From: Bacteroidales bacterium
Lineage (GTDB): Bacteria; Bacteroidota; Bacteroidia; Bacteroidales; WCHB1-69
Direction of reading: 5' to 3'
Length of the DNA stretch: 64,000 bases
Assembly: GCA_024400755.1 (NCBI GenBank)
Contig: JAKSMG010000010.1
Coordinates: forward strand, 1-64,000
Shown: positions 46,585 through 55,882 of the stretch, in pieces
How positions within the stretch are numbered: the first letter of the stretch is position 1
How the letters are laid out: each line of letters opens with the position of its first letter
Position numbers and translations under genes: made by a program
Notes under the pieces: model-generated
The model's database searches: none
What the model was told of the DNA's origin: nothing
The model's input: only the letters and a program-made list of their open reading frames with translations

Positions 46585-47451
46585 TTATTGTCCTAAATAA
46601 GATTTGAGAATCTTACATTTTGAAGTATGTTTTAATCTACGCAAAGCTTTTTCCTTGATTTGTCTCACTCTTTCGCGAGTCAAGTCGAACTTTTCGCCGA
46701 TTTCTTCCAAAGTCATTGGGTGTTTGCTGTCCAAGCCAAAATACAACTTGAGGATATCGGCTTCGCGCGGAGGCAAAGTGGCAATGACGCGATTGACTTC
46801 CGTCTTTAAGGATTCATACAGCAAGCCCTTGTCGGGAGTGGGAGAATCTTCAGACTTCAACACATCATACATATTGTTATCTTCATCCTGGGTTAAGGAA
46901 GCATCCATAGACAAATGGCGAGAAGAATTACGCAATGAATCCTTCACTTCCGCTTCGGTGATGTCCAGCATCTTGGCAATTTCGTCGGCACGGGGCTCAC
47001 GTTCCAATTCCTGTTCAAGATAAGCGTAAGCCTTATTTATTTTATTAATCGTACCGATTTTATTTAAAGGAAGACGAACGATACGAGACTGTTCTGCCAA
47101 TGCCTGAAGGATAGACTGGCGAATCCACCAAACGGCGTATGAGATAAACTTGAAGCCACGGGTTTCGTCGAAACGCTGTGCTGCCTTTATCAAACCCAAG
47201 TTACCCTCATTAATTAAATCCGGCAAATTCAATCCTTGATTTTGATATTGCTTGGCCACGGAGACCACAAAACGCAGGTTTGCCTTGGTCAATTTTTCCA
47301 ATGCCGCCTGGTCTCCATTTTTAATTTTTCGAGCCAACTCGACCTCTTCTTCTGCCGTAATCAGTTCCACTTTTCCGATATCGTGCAAGTATTTATCGAG
47401 GGAAGCTGTCTCGCGGTTGGTAACTTGTTTTGTAATATTTAACTGTCTCAT
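46585..47451 (-). CDS. rpoD: Primary RNA polymerase sigma factor (RpoD/SigA)
   Basis: The protein has 288 residues. Region 1.2 is at about 20-45, region 2 at about 60-125 (the -10-binding helix [15 protein letters not shown]), region 3 near 150-190 and region 4 at about 230-285 ([20 protein letters not shown]). There is no region 1.1, which is normal for Bacteroidota. This sigma factor recognises the -33 TTTG/-7 TAnnTTTG boxes seen throughout the window. Confidence 0.97.
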   Translation of the reverse strand: MRQLNITKQVTNRETASLDKYLHDIGKVELITAEEEVELARKIKNGDQAALEKLTKANLRFVVSVAKQYQNQGLNLPDLINEGNLGLIKAAQRFDETRGFKFISYAVWWIRQSILQALAEQSRIVRLPLNKIGTINKINKAYAYLEQELEREPRADEIAKMLDITEAEVKDSLRNSSRHLSMDASLTQDEDNNMYDVLKSEDSPTPDKGLLYESLKTEVNRVIATLPPREADILKLYFGLDSKHPMTLEEIGEKFDLTRERVRQIKEKALRRLKHTSKCKILKSYLGQ

Positions 47452-47607
47452 TATCAGTATTTTATTTAGATATAAATTACAACATCAATCCTTTTTCACG
47501 GCATAATTTCACTACCTATAAAAAAGTTTGCAAAATTACAAAAAAAATCAATACGTCGTGAAGTGCTTTTTCGGTATTTTTTCAACGAAAAATTTAATAA
47601 AAAAAAC

Positions 47608-47636
47608 GGATTATCCCGTTTAATTTTGTTAGGATT
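47608..47636. repeat. Fragment of the interspersed element (end only)
   Basis: GGATTATCCCGTTTAATTTTG matches the left end of the 40918 element with few differences. The rest of the element is not present, so this is an end fragment or a shared motif. Nothing else is clear in the 242-bp gap between rpoD and yidD. Confidence 0.5.
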
Positions 47637-47693
47637 ATTTTTTACGATAATGTGAAGGCGCTCGCATTACGAAAAAAACGCAAAACGACTATG

Positions 47694-47948
47694 TCACGGA
47701 ACGGGATCGTAACCACTTCCGCCCCAGGGATTACACGAAAGCACCCGTTTTAGCGTGAGCCATCCTCCTTTGAACGGGCCATACTTCCGAATCGCCTCCA
47801 AACCATAATTGGAGCAGGTGGGTTGATAGCGGCACTGACGACCAATCAACGGGGAAAGTGTCCATTGATACAGCTTAATCATAAAAATCATTATGGCAGC
47901 CAGCCCCTTGGTAAAGCACAACCCGATTTTTTTCAAGAACTTCAACAT
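47694..47948 (-). CDS. yidD: Membrane protein insertion efficiency factor YidD
   Basis: The protein has 84 residues. It has an amphipathic N-terminal helix and the conserved core RYQPTCSNYGLEAIRKYGPFKG, with CNPWGGSGYDPVP at the C-terminus. It helps membrane protein insertion with YidC. It overlaps the rnpA stop by one base. Confidence 0.95.
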   Translation of the reverse strand: MLKFLKKIGLCFTKGLAAIMIFMIKLYQWTLSPLIGRQCRYQPTCSNYGLEAIRKYGPFKGGWLTLKRVLSCNPWGGSGYDPVP

Positions 47949-48355
47949 TAGTCGTTCAGTTTTTGGAGAATAAGCTGAAAAACCTGTGACATCGCTTTAC
48001 AGACAGAAGCGTAAGAAATCTCGTCTTTGCCAATACAAACAAAAAGTAGGTTAAGCACTTGATTTTCTGGAAGCAAAGCAAGAAAATCATTTTTATTCAA
48101 GCGATAGGATTCTCTTGTCCAGCGTTTAATCCGGTTTCGGCCCACCGCGGTTTTTTCCAACTTTTTAGGAACCGCCACAGCCATTTTACTTACCTTGTTT
48201 TCTGCCGAACGAGGAAGAACCTGATAATAGCATTTGTAGGGATAGGCGAAAACCGATTGCTTTTGAGCCAACAACTGTTCCAATTGAAGGCGCGAACAGA
48301 GTCTCTCAGACTTTGGAAAGGAGAAAGAAACCGATTTATCTCCTTCTTGTCGCAT
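47948..48355 (-). CDS. rnpA: Ribonuclease P protein component
   Basis: The protein has 135 residues. The family motif GRNRIKRWTRESYR is near 73-86. It assists the RNase P RNA in processing tRNA 5' ends. The start overlaps the hemD stop by 20 bases. rpmH, which often precedes rnpA, is not here. Confidence 0.92.
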   Translation of the reverse strand: MRQEGDKSVSFSFPKSERLCSRLQLEQLLAQKQSVFAYPYKCYYQVLPRSAENKVSKMAVAVPKKLEKTAVGRNRIKRWTRESYRLNKNDFLALLPENQVLNLLFVCIGKDEISYASVCKAMSQVFQLILQKLND

Positions 48356-49103
48356 TTTCCTTTAAGAATAAATCCATAGCGGTCGTGATGGAAGGAGCTT
48401 CCTTTGTTGGAGCCTTCACGTTCACGGTAAAACCTTCCTGTTCAAGGGCCGAGATGACGGCAGGTCCCAAAGCGCCGATGGCCACTTCATCACCCTGTTT
48501 GAAATCGGGGAAATTGATTTTCAAAGACTGTACTCCTACCGGGCTAAAGAACACCAACATATCATATTTATTAATATCAACATCCTTGTTGACCTCAGCA
48601 GGAACAGTTTTGAAAACGACAGCGTGGGAATATTCAATACCATTTTCCTCAAAATAGGCATCAAACTTGCTGCTCTGAGAATCCAGTGAACAAGGAATTA
48701 AATATACCAATTCCTTATTTTTGGAAAACAGATCTAATATACCATTGGCAGTAGTGGCCTTGGGAAAGAAAATTTTACGTTTCCTAAATTGAATATACTT
48801 CTGCAGATAATGGGCAATACTTTCCGTGGTACAGAAATACTTCATCGTCTCAGGGATTTCGATACGCAATTCCTGTGACAAATGGAAAAAATAGTCGATT
48901 GTCACCTGACTGGAAAAAACGATAGCCGTGTGGGCCAGAATGTTCACTTTTGTCTGGCGAAATTCCATTCCACTAATGGCCTCCAACTTAAAAAACTTGT
49001 AGAAATCAAGATTAATGCTGTATTTTCTTTTCAGTTCCGCATACGGTGATTTTTCGAAATCGGCCGGCACATTCTGCGATATTAGGATATTTTTGACTTT
49101 CAT
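48336..49103 (-). CDS. hemD: Uroporphyrinogen-III synthase HemD
   Basis: The protein has 255 residues in two alternating lobes. Sequence is weakly conserved as is usual for HemD: KVKNILISQNVP at the start, FFSPVGVQSL near 183, and AIGALGPAVISALEQEGF near 207. It closes the ring of hydroxymethylbilane in haem synthesis. The neighbour DUF4271 is typical for this phylum. Confidence 0.85.
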   Translation of the reverse strand: MKVKNILISQNVPADFEKSPYAELKRKYSINLDFYKFFKLEAISGMEFRQTKVNILAHTAIVFSSQVTIDYFFHLSQELRIEIPETMKYFCTTESIAHYLQKYIQFRKRKIFFPKATTANGILDLFSKNKELVYLIPCSLDSQSSKFDAYFEENGIEYSHAVVFKTVPAEVNKDVDINKYDMLVFFSPVGVQSLKINFPDFKQGDEVAIGALGPAVISALEQEGFTVNVKAPTKEAPSITTAMDLFLKENATRRR

Positions 49104-49153
49104 CTGCTCAAACGCGTTAAGGTTTCAATTTGTGAAATCCCTTATTTTTCAAG

Positions 49154-49828
49154 CTAAAACAACAATTTTAGCACTACCAAACAAGGTAAGATTTCAAGAG
49201 TGCAAAAGTACATAAAAAATTGAAACAAATTAACTTGTTTGGCAATAAAAAACAAGTCCTTATATATCTTCAGTATAAATAACGCACTAATAATCAAAGC
49301 AGTAACCAAAAATAAAAAAGGAAAATTAGTACATTTCACCAAGATTGTCGATACCCATAAAACGATAGAGGAGTTTAGCAAAAAAGACAATCCTATCAAG
49401 TGAAAATCATAACGTTCCTCATCGTGTTCAAAGATACGAAACAATAATAAATTCAAAATGACTCTCAGTACATAAAAAGCCACTATGGCTGCAGCAATAA
49501 TCCCGCACAACTGGATAAACGGCAAATTGAACTGAAAATCAGGGACGAAAGTGGCAATAAGTTGAGAAAGTCCAAGAGCCAACGACAATACAATTACCGG
49601 GACCGAAAACAGGAAAGAACCCTCGCTGAATATTTTTCCTTCTTTTGACAATTGGGAAAACGCACGTTTAGAATATAGACATTTCAGCACCAGTAAGAAT
49701 TTATGTCTATATACCACCATTAAAATAGTAAGGAACAAGAGGACTAACAACACAAAGGCCGTCATCCAATTTTCATTGGCAAAAGAAACAAGAGAAAAAT
49801 CGGGAGCTTCACCGGCAAGTTTCCACAT
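49154..49828 (-). CDS. DUF4271 membrane protein
   Basis: The protein has 224 residues and about six hydrophobic segments, with charged loops near residue 52 and residues 123-135. It matches the Bacteroidota DUF4271 family, which is found upstream of hemD. No function is known. The adjacency to haem synthesis is conserved in the phylum. Confidence 0.85.
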   Translation of the reverse strand: MWKLAGEAPDFSLVSFANENWMTAFVLLVLLFLTILMVVYRHKFLLVLKCLYSKRAFSQLSKEGKIFSEGSFLFSVPVIVLSLALGLSQLIATFVPDFQFNLPFIQLCGIIAAAIVAFYVLRVILNLLLFRIFEHDEERYDFHLIGLSFLLNSSIVLWVSTILVKCTNFPFLFLVTALIISALFILKIYKDLFFIAKQVNLFQFFMYFCTLEILPCLVVLKLLF

Positions 49829-49855
49829 AGCAATCGCAGTCCTCCCTGAGTAAAA

Positions 49856-50590
49856 TTATTTCACCAACAACTTCTTAGTTACCACTGGTTTTCCGTCGGC
49901 TTCCAAAGAATAGAAATAAATACCGGAACTATATTCTGAAACATCCAGCATTACTTTATTACCATTAACATCCAATGATTTGGTGGTAAGGATGGAACCC
50001 ATCAAATTTTTCACGACCAAATTCAAGCTTGAAGCATTGCCTGAATAGGAATAATCGATATTTACATTTCCCGAAGCGGGATTTGGATAGGCGCGCAACG
50101 TGCTATTGGCCACCACATTTTGAATATTGGTAGGATTAGCGGAAAGTTTGAAAATCACCGTGGCTTTATCTTGACGGTTATTTTTGTTTTCAAAACAGCA
50201 TTGAACTAAAGAAACGCCATAATCAGAAGTCTTATAAGACAAGTGAAACGATCTTGCGTCTGACTGTGTCAACACTTCACCTGGTTCAAGGGTCACATTA
50301 CCAGCTTCGATAGTGGTTGGAGGAAAGCAGTTACGGTCGAAACAAAATGAAGCTGTTGCACCCGGAACCATTTCAAGATCCGTTTTCACGACTTTAATCG
50401 TAACGGCTTCCTCTGCCTGGTTTGTCAAATCCAAGAAATATTCACTGGTCGCACCCAATTCCGGGACAACCACATCAAGCGTATCGCCGTTGGCAAGAGG
50501 CGTTCCATTGTAAGAAATCAGAATGGACTGTGCAGACACAACCACTGTTGCAAACAGGAATATAAGTGTAAATAATTTTTTCATACGCAT
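49856..50590 (-). CDS. T9SS-sorted secreted protein of unknown function
   Basis: The protein has 244 residues. A signal peptide (1-21) leads to a beta-sandwich of about 130 residues with a pair of cysteines (FCFDRNCF) and a QCCF. From about residue 165 comes a T9SS sorting domain (AYPNPASGNVNIDYSY to TKKLLVK). It should be exported by the T9SS. I recognise no catalytic motif. Confidence 0.8.
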   Translation of the reverse strand: MRMKKLFTLIFLFATVVVSAQSILISYNGTPLANGDTLDVVVPELGATSEYFLDLTNQAEEAVTIKVVKTDLEMVPGATASFCFDRNCFPPTTIEAGNVTLEPGEVLTQSDARSFHLSYKTSDYGVSLVQCCFENKNNRQDKATVIFKLSANPTNIQNVVANSTLRAYPNPASGNVNIDYSYSGNASSLNLVVKNLMGSILTTKSLDVNGNKVMLDVSEYSSGIYFYSLEADGKPVVTKKLLVK

Positions 50591-50675
50591 ACAATTTTAT
50601 CATCAGGCAAAAATACAAAAAAAATCAATATACACGTCCTAAGGAAAAATTATTTTAATTTTTTTCCAATTCAGG

Positions 50676-52790
50676 CTAGCTAATCATTCCCCAATACACA
50701 TTTTTGCGCATTAGTTTGGCCAAATGGCGGGCCATTGAAGCATTTTCGGGCTGAGACAAATCCGGATCTTTTTCCAGCAGTGCTTTTGCCAAATTGCGTG
50801 TATAGGCCACCATTTTTTCGTCTTTTATCAAATCAGCGATTTTGAAATCCAGGATTCCGCTTTGCTGCGTTCCCTGCAAATCGCCCGGACCACGCAACTT
50901 AAGGTCGAAATTGGCGATTTCAAAACCATCTGTCGTGGCCACCATTGCGTCCAGTCGCTGTTTGCTTTCGGTAGTCAACTTATTGCCCGACATCAGGATG
51001 CAGTAGGACTGTTCGCCACCGCGCCCCACCCTGCCGCGCAACTGATGCAATTGCGACAAGCCAAAGCGTTCCGCATTTTCCACGACCATCACCGTGGCGT
51101 TTGGCACATCAATTCCGACTTCTATGACCGTAGTGGAAAGTAGAATTTGCGTTCCATTTTTAATAAAACGCTGCATTTCAAACTCTTTTTCCTCGGGTTT
51201 CATCTTCCCGTGTACGATACCCAAGGCATATTGGGGAAGAGGAAAGGCACGAGACATCGCATCGTAGCCGGCCATCAGATCCTGCAGATCCATCTTTTCA
51301 GACTCCTTAATCAAGGGATAAACCACAAAAACCTGTCGACCCTTGGCAATTTCACGTTGGAGGAAACCATTGAGGCGAAGCCGGTCTTTTTCAAAATAAT
51401 GCGCCGTGATAATCGGTTTGCGGCCTTTGGGAAGTTCGTCAATCACCGATAAGTCCAGATCGCCATACAAAGTCATAGCCAAAGTTCGGGGAATCGGGGT
51501 GGCCGTCATCACCAAAATATGGGGAGGGATCGTGTTTTTACGCCACAACTTGGCTCGCTGCTCCACGCCAAAACGGTGCTGTTCGTCAATCACCACGAAA
51601 CCGAGATTCTTGAAACGGACCTCGTCTTCAATCAGCGCGTGTGTACCGATAATAATATCTACATCGCCATTTTGCAGGCCTTCGTGAATCTCGCGTCTTT
51701 TCGCCATTTTTGTCGAACCCGAAAGGAATTCAACCCGCACATTCATCGGGGCCAATTGCCTTTTGATGTTTTCATAATGCTGGGTGGCCAGAATTTCCGT
51801 GGGGGCCATCAGGCAGGACTGAAAACCATTGTCCTTGGCTATCAACATCAGAAGTAAGGCCGTGATAGTCTTTCCGCTGCCCACATCGCCCTGCAGCAGC
51901 CGGTTCATTTGCCTTCCGCTGCCCATATCCGCTCGAATTTCCTTGATGACACGCTTTTGGGCATTGGTCAAAGGGAAAGGCAGATACTGATGATAAAAGG
52001 TATTGAAAGTTTCTCCAACCACCGAAAAAACGTGGCCCTTGTATTTTTTAGAAGTCACCAGCTTAAGTTTCAGCATCTTCAACTGGGTAAAAAACAACTC
52101 GTCAAACTTCAGTCGGAGCATAGCCTGGGAAAGTGCCTGCATATCCTCAGGATAATGGATATTGCACAACGCGTCTTTCAACGACATCAGTTTCAGGTTC
52201 TGTCGAATATCATTTGAGAGACGCTCTTGAATAACCTCGCGGACTTGCGGCAGGAGCGTCATCACCAATTTGGAAATGGCCTTGGAATCCAAACCTGCCC
52301 GTTTTGCCTTATCCGAAGTGTTGTACAGGGGTTGAAAGCTCATTGGCACCGCCGACACGGGTTGGTTTTTGGGGTCGATCAATTCGGGATGCGTGATGTT
52401 CCAACGATTATTGAACAAAGTAGGTTTTCCGAAGACGATAAAATCCCTATTCTCTCGCAACATTTCCTCCACCCACTTGATGCCATTGAACCACACCAAA
52501 TCGATGGAACCGGTTTCGTCCACCAATTTGCACACCAGTCGTTTTCCTCGCTGCTGTCCCATAATTTCGCTGGATACCACACGACCTTTGAGTTGTATAT
52601 ACGCCCCTTCGGATTGGATATCCGCGATATGATAAACTTTAGATTTATCAATATGTCTATAAGGATAATAATTAAGCAAATCGTCAAAAGTAAAAATATT
52701 GAATTCCTTGCGGAGGATATCGGCTTTTTTCGGACCGACGCCTTTCAAGAATTCAATGGGTGTTTCCAACAAATCGACTTGCGTAATCAT
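50676..52790 (-). CDS. recG: ATP-dependent DNA helicase RecG
   Basis: The protein has 704 residues. A wedge/OB domain (about 60-160) is followed by the SF2 helicase with Walker A GDVGSGKT near 305, DEQH in the Walker B, motif III TATPIPRT, and motif VI QLRGRVGRGG. RecG reverses stalled replication forks. The start follows a -7 box at 52812-52819. Confidence 0.97.
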   Translation of the reverse strand: MITQVDLLETPIEFLKGVGPKKADILRKEFNIFTFDDLLNYYPYRHIDKSKVYHIADIQSEGAYIQLKGRVVSSEIMGQQRGKRLVCKLVDETGSIDLVWFNGIKWVEEMLRENRDFIVFGKPTLFNNRWNITHPELIDPKNQPVSAVPMSFQPLYNTSDKAKRAGLDSKAISKLVMTLLPQVREVIQERLSNDIRQNLKLMSLKDALCNIHYPEDMQALSQAMLRLKFDELFFTQLKMLKLKLVTSKKYKGHVFSVVGETFNTFYHQYLPFPLTNAQKRVIKEIRADMGSGRQMNRLLQGDVGSGKTITALLLMLIAKDNGFQSCLMAPTEILATQHYENIKRQLAPMNVRVEFLSGSTKMAKRREIHEGLQNGDVDIIIGTHALIEDEVRFKNLGFVVIDEQHRFGVEQRAKLWRKNTIPPHILVMTATPIPRTLAMTLYGDLDLSVIDELPKGRKPIITAHYFEKDRLRLNGFLQREIAKGRQVFVVYPLIKESEKMDLQDLMAGYDAMSRAFPLPQYALGIVHGKMKPEEKEFEMQRFIKNGTQILLSTTVIEVGIDVPNATVMVVENAERFGLSQLHQLRGRVGRGGEQSYCILMSGNKLTTESKQRLDAMVATTDGFEIANFDLKLRGPGDLQGTQQSGILDFKIADLIKDEKMVAYTRNLAKALLEKDPDLSQPENASMARHLAKLMRKNVYWGMIS

Positions 52791-52811
52791 TTAATTCCAT
52801 AAATTTGCGTA

Positions 52812-52819
52812 CAAAAATA
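52812..52819 (-). promoter_or_regulatory. -7 promoter box TATTTTTG for recG
   Basis: It is a TAnnTTTG match on the minus strand, 21 bp before the ATG of recG. Confidence 0.6.
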
Positions 52820-52841
52820 CGAAATTATTTCAAAAAAAACG

Positions 52842-52849
52842 TACATTTG
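52842..52849 (+). promoter_or_regulatory. -7 promoter box TACATTTG
   Basis: It is a TAnnTTTG match, 72 bp upstream of the gene at 52922. It lies back to back with the recG promoter. Confidence 0.55.
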
Positions 52850-52921
52850 CAACGTCAATCCAATTATTATGGTTGATCATTATTTCAGAATTGAATCATT
52901 AATCATCTTAAAACACACCTT

Positions 52922-54160
52922 ATGAAAAAATCACTACTCTTATTATTATGTATCGGATTAACTATCGGCGGTTTTGCCCAAAGAGCCATTCCACATTCCG
53001 CCATCAAGACGGATTCCTATTCCGACCATCAAAAAAACATTGAAAATATACTTTTCGAACCGAATGTCGATGCCACCTACTTTTTAACCGCACGGGCTTC
53101 CTCAGATCAATACGAACAAAAAAACTTTTTCTACAACAACCAAGGATTAATCACAGCCATCAAAGATTCTATTGGAAATGAGGTTTTGGTCATCGATTCG
53201 GTATTTTACAACAGCAACAACCAAGTTTGTCAAGTTGCCGGGCACCAATTTCACAACGGCGTTTGGAAATATGTATATTATGTGAATTATTATTACGATG
53301 AGGATGGAAATTTGATCAAACGGACCAACTTCAACAGTTTGGGAACAGAAACTTTCACCCAGGGCGGTGTTTATGACTACATTTATGAAAACGGTCGTCT
53401 GGTTCGTCATAGTATGTATTTCGGCGATTATGCCACTCTTGGGGAAGAGGCCTATTATTCCTACAATGAACAAGGACAGCTCATCAATGAAACCTGCCTA
53501 CAGGGCTTTTATAGTTTGGATTCAGCCGTCAAATTCAATTATATTTATGATGAAGAAGGTCATTTGGCACAAAAAAACATTTATTTTTTCGATCCCAACT
53601 ATTATATTTGGGATTACGACGGCTGCGATGTCTATAACTACGACGAATATGGAAACTGCATTGAGCACAGTATGAAGGATCAAAATGGCACCTATACCGA
53701 CAGAAGACTCTATGAATACAACCATAACATTTCTGGCGACGAGGTTTCCATGCCCTACTACGTTCCCGAGATCGTATATCCTGAAGCTTTTGAAGACGTT
53801 CATCAGCGAGTATTGGAACATTGGTACACCTTGGATGAGAACCACGTTTTGCAATATATCTGCGACTACGCCTATATTTACGGCCAGAACATTGTCGGCA
53901 TTTCGGCACAAGACATTCCCCACCACGTCGGTGTTTTTCCCAATCCTGCTCAAAACATAATCAATATTGACATTGAAAAAGGAGGGGAAGCCATTTTTTC
54001 TGGTGAAATCTACGACTTGACAGGGAAAAAGCAACTTGAGGTGTCGCTTCGTGAAGGCACGAACAGTGTTAATATTTCCACGTTATCGTCAGGAATCTAC
54101 ATTTTAAAATTAAATTTCACCGACAACAGCTGCAGTTACCAGACAGTTGTTAAGCGATGA
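52922..54160 (+). CDS. YD-repeat-like T9SS-sorted protein
   Basis: The protein has 412 residues. A signal peptide (1-20) is followed by about eight YD-like units (YYYDEDGNLIKRT, YYSYNEQGQLINE, YNYDEYGNCIEHS). From about residue 338 a T9SS sorting domain starts (FPNPAQNIINID to the end). It should be exported to the surface. Related units occur in the lipoproteins at 32489 and 33504 and in the protein at 26073, but these have different sorting signals. Confidence 0.82.
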   Translation: MKKSLLLLLCIGLTIGGFAQRAIPHSAIKTDSYSDHQKNIENILFEPNVDATYFLTARASSDQYEQKNFFYNNQGLITAIKDSIGNEVLVIDSVFYNSNNQVCQVAGHQFHNGVWKYVYYVNYYYDEDGNLIKRTNFNSLGTETFTQGGVYDYIYENGRLVRHSMYFGDYATLGEEAYYSYNEQGQLINETCLQGFYSLDSAVKFNYIYDEEGHLAQKNIYFFDPNYYIWDYDGCDVYNYDEYGNCIEHSMKDQNGTYTDRRLYEYNHNISGDEVSMPYYVPEIVYPEAFEDVHQRVLEHWYTLDENHVLQYICDYAYIYGQNIVGISAQDIPHHVGVFPNPAQNIINIDIEKGGEAIFSGEIYDLTGKKQLEVSLREGTNSVNISTLSSGIYILKLNFTDNSCSYQTVVKR

Positions 54161-54189
54161 TTTTGAGAGAACAAACAAACAAAAAATTA

Positions 54190-54356
54190 CGGAATTATCC
54201 CTTTCCGTCATGTAAAGAGATTCCGACTTCGCTATGCTCCGTCGGAATGGAGATGAGTTATTGGGCAAAAAGTTGCGGCGACGGAACACAACTGCGATAT
54301 AGTTCGGACACGATGTCGCCGCAAACATATCAACAAGATTAAAGGGGAAAATTCCG
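54190..54356 (+). repeat. Structured interspersed element, copy 2 (MITE-like)
   Basis: It is 167 bp with CGGAATT at one end and AATTCCG at the other. Stems are 54220-54227/54241-54248 (ATTCCGAC/GTCGGAAT) and 54273-54282/54315-54324. It is an inverted copy of 40918-41138 and encodes no protein. Confidence 0.75.
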
Positions 54357-54433
54357 AAAAATTAAGAGATTAAGAAATTAATAAATTGAAGAATTAAGAT
54401 AACATCATTATTAATCACAAAATATAGTAAGTA

Positions 54434-54763
54434 ATGGGATTTTTTACAAAAATAAAAGAAGAATTCGACTATAAATTTGAGCAGGCGGATGATTATAAAT
54501 CGCAAAACGAAACCTGGTTGGCCAATGGGAAAAGCAAAAGCGTCATCAACGTTTTCAGAAAGCACATCGCCGATCTTCAGAATCAAACTTCGAATCCGCA
54601 AGATAACAACGCGCTGTTTCGTTCTACTAAGTCAAACGCACCGTCAGGGGAAAGGAGACAGCATTTGAGTTCGAAAAGCATCCTCGTCATAGCACTTGTT
54701 ATCTTGGCGATTATAGTCCTTTTGTATTTTTGTTCCGCAATAATTCCACATTGCGTGTTATAA
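54434..54763 (+). CDS. Small protein with a C-terminal membrane helix
   Basis: The protein has 109 residues. A polar, charged N-terminus of about 80 residues leads into one hydrophobic segment (about 82-103), with no signal peptide. This is a tail-anchored layout. I recognise no family. A likely terminator hairpin follows at 54785. Confidence 0.6.
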   Translation: MGFFTKIKEEFDYKFEQADDYKSQNETWLANGKSKSVINVFRKHIADLQNQTSNPQDNNALFRSTKSNAPSGERRQHLSSKSILVIALVILAIIVLLYFCSAIIPHCVL

Positions 54764-54784
54764 TTAAGCTTTATAAGTTCACAG

Positions 54785-54806
54785 GCGGCAGTCTGCCGCG
54801 CTTTTT
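54785..54806 (+). terminator. Terminator after the small tail-anchored protein
   Basis: GCGGCA (54785-54790) pairs with TGCCGC (54794-54799), then GCTTTTT. Confidence 0.6.
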
Positions 54807-54849
54807 AGGCCGACAGAGAGCCCAAATCACAAGCTGAGATTATGCAAAC

Positions 54850-54884
54850 AAAGCGGCTGGATAAAAAAATTATCCCGCCGCTTT
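54850..54884. terminator. Likely hairpin terminator near the converging genes
   Basis: AAAGCGGC pairs with GCCGCTTT around an inner GGATAA/TTATCC stem. It could end the minus-strand gene at 54939. The T run is weak. Confidence 0.5.
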
Positions 54885-54938
54885 AATATATTTGTCAAGT
54901 AAAAAAACTATACAGTCATTTTATAATTGGACGACCCA

Positions 54939-55667
54939 CTATTCTTCTACGGCCGGGGTTTCCAAAGCATCGTTTGCCACAGCTTCCTTTTCCTTTTGAT
55001 CGCGTTTGAAACAAGTCTTGCAAAGTTCGGTCTTGCCAGCTTCTTCGGCTTGACCGATAGAGCCGACAACGATTTCTTCCTGTGTCGAGCTTTTCAAGTG
55101 TTGGCAGTCCGAGTGGGTATGGTATTTTTCACCGGTGGCGACCCAATACACATCCAAATCTGGATTGCCGTAAGTTTCTTGCAACTCCTCTTGGCTTACC
55201 GGATTGAAATCATAGCTGCCAACGCCCGCAATTGCCATAGCGATAACGGCGACAACGGTACCGATAGCTTTGGTCTTTTTGTCAATATTCTTGTTACAAA
55301 GAATAACGATAATGACAGGAACAAAAGCCAAGGCAGTGATGATGACGCCAAGATTATTCCACAACCAGAATTTTGTTTTGTTTGCTTCAGAAGCAGGATC
55401 AATATGGTTGGCTTTTTTCCATAAAAGCGAACCGCCGAGGGCAAAAATCATATCCACGACCAAAGTGACGATGATACCCGTCAACGGTTGGGAGAACATA
55501 CTGATTTTTCCAGCGATAATCAACACGCACAACACTTCGAATACAATGGCAATGACCCAGCATGCGACGGCTCCGATGCGGAGTGCCTTAGGATTACCTT
55601 CCACTTTAACAGGAGAGGAGGCAGGTTTTCTTTCGCCTTCGGCTCTAACAATTTTCTTTTCTTCCAT
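54939..55667 (-). CDS. Membrane protein with C-terminal Cys/His motif
   Basis: The protein has 242 residues from the ATG at 55667. Several hydrophobic segments lie at about 28-165 and the C-terminus carries KYHTHSDCQHLKSS then LCKTCF. This Cys/His spacing matches the small metal-binding module found at the end of some nuclease-like proteins. An upstream in-frame ATG at 55787 is excluded because that stretch overlaps the tRNA-Val and the -7 box. Confidence 0.7.
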   Translation of the reverse strand: MEEKKIVRAEGERKPASSPVKVEGNPKALRIGAVACWVIAIVFEVLCVLIIAGKISMFSQPLTGIIVTLVVDMIFALGGSLLWKKANHIDPASEANKTKFWLWNNLGVIITALAFVPVIIVILCNKNIDKKTKAIGTVVAVIAMAIAGVGSYDFNPVSQEELQETYGNPDLDVYWVATGEKYHTHSDCQHLKSSTQEEIVVGSIGQAEEAGKTELCKTCFKRDQKEKEAVANDALETPAVEE

Positions 55668-55695
55668 AAATATTAATTTTAATGATTTGAAAATG

Positions 55696-55703
55696 CAAAA
55701 ATA
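55696..55703 (-). promoter_or_regulatory. -7 promoter box TATTTTTG
   Basis: It is a TAnnTTTG match on the minus strand, 28 bp before the ATG at 55667. Confidence 0.6.
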
Positions 55704-55745
55704 AGAAAAAAAAGCACTTACGAAAATTCGCAAGCGCTTTTTTTG

Positions 55746-55820
55746 TGATCTGTACTGGATTTGAACCAGTGACCTCTTGCCTGTCAAGCAAGCGCTCTAA
55801 ACCAACTGAGCTAACAGATC
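55746..55820 (-). tRNA. tRNA-Val (anticodon GAC)
   Basis: It is 75 bases without encoded CCA. Acceptor GATCTGT/ACAGATC, anticodon stem-loop CTTGC-TTGACAG-GCAAG and T loop TTCAAAT are present; the discriminator base is A. Standing alone between two genes. Confidence 0.93.
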
Positions 55821-55882
55821 AAATCGGCGGCAAAAATACGGAAAATTTTTGAACCGCCAACAATAAATTTAAATTTGTTTTT

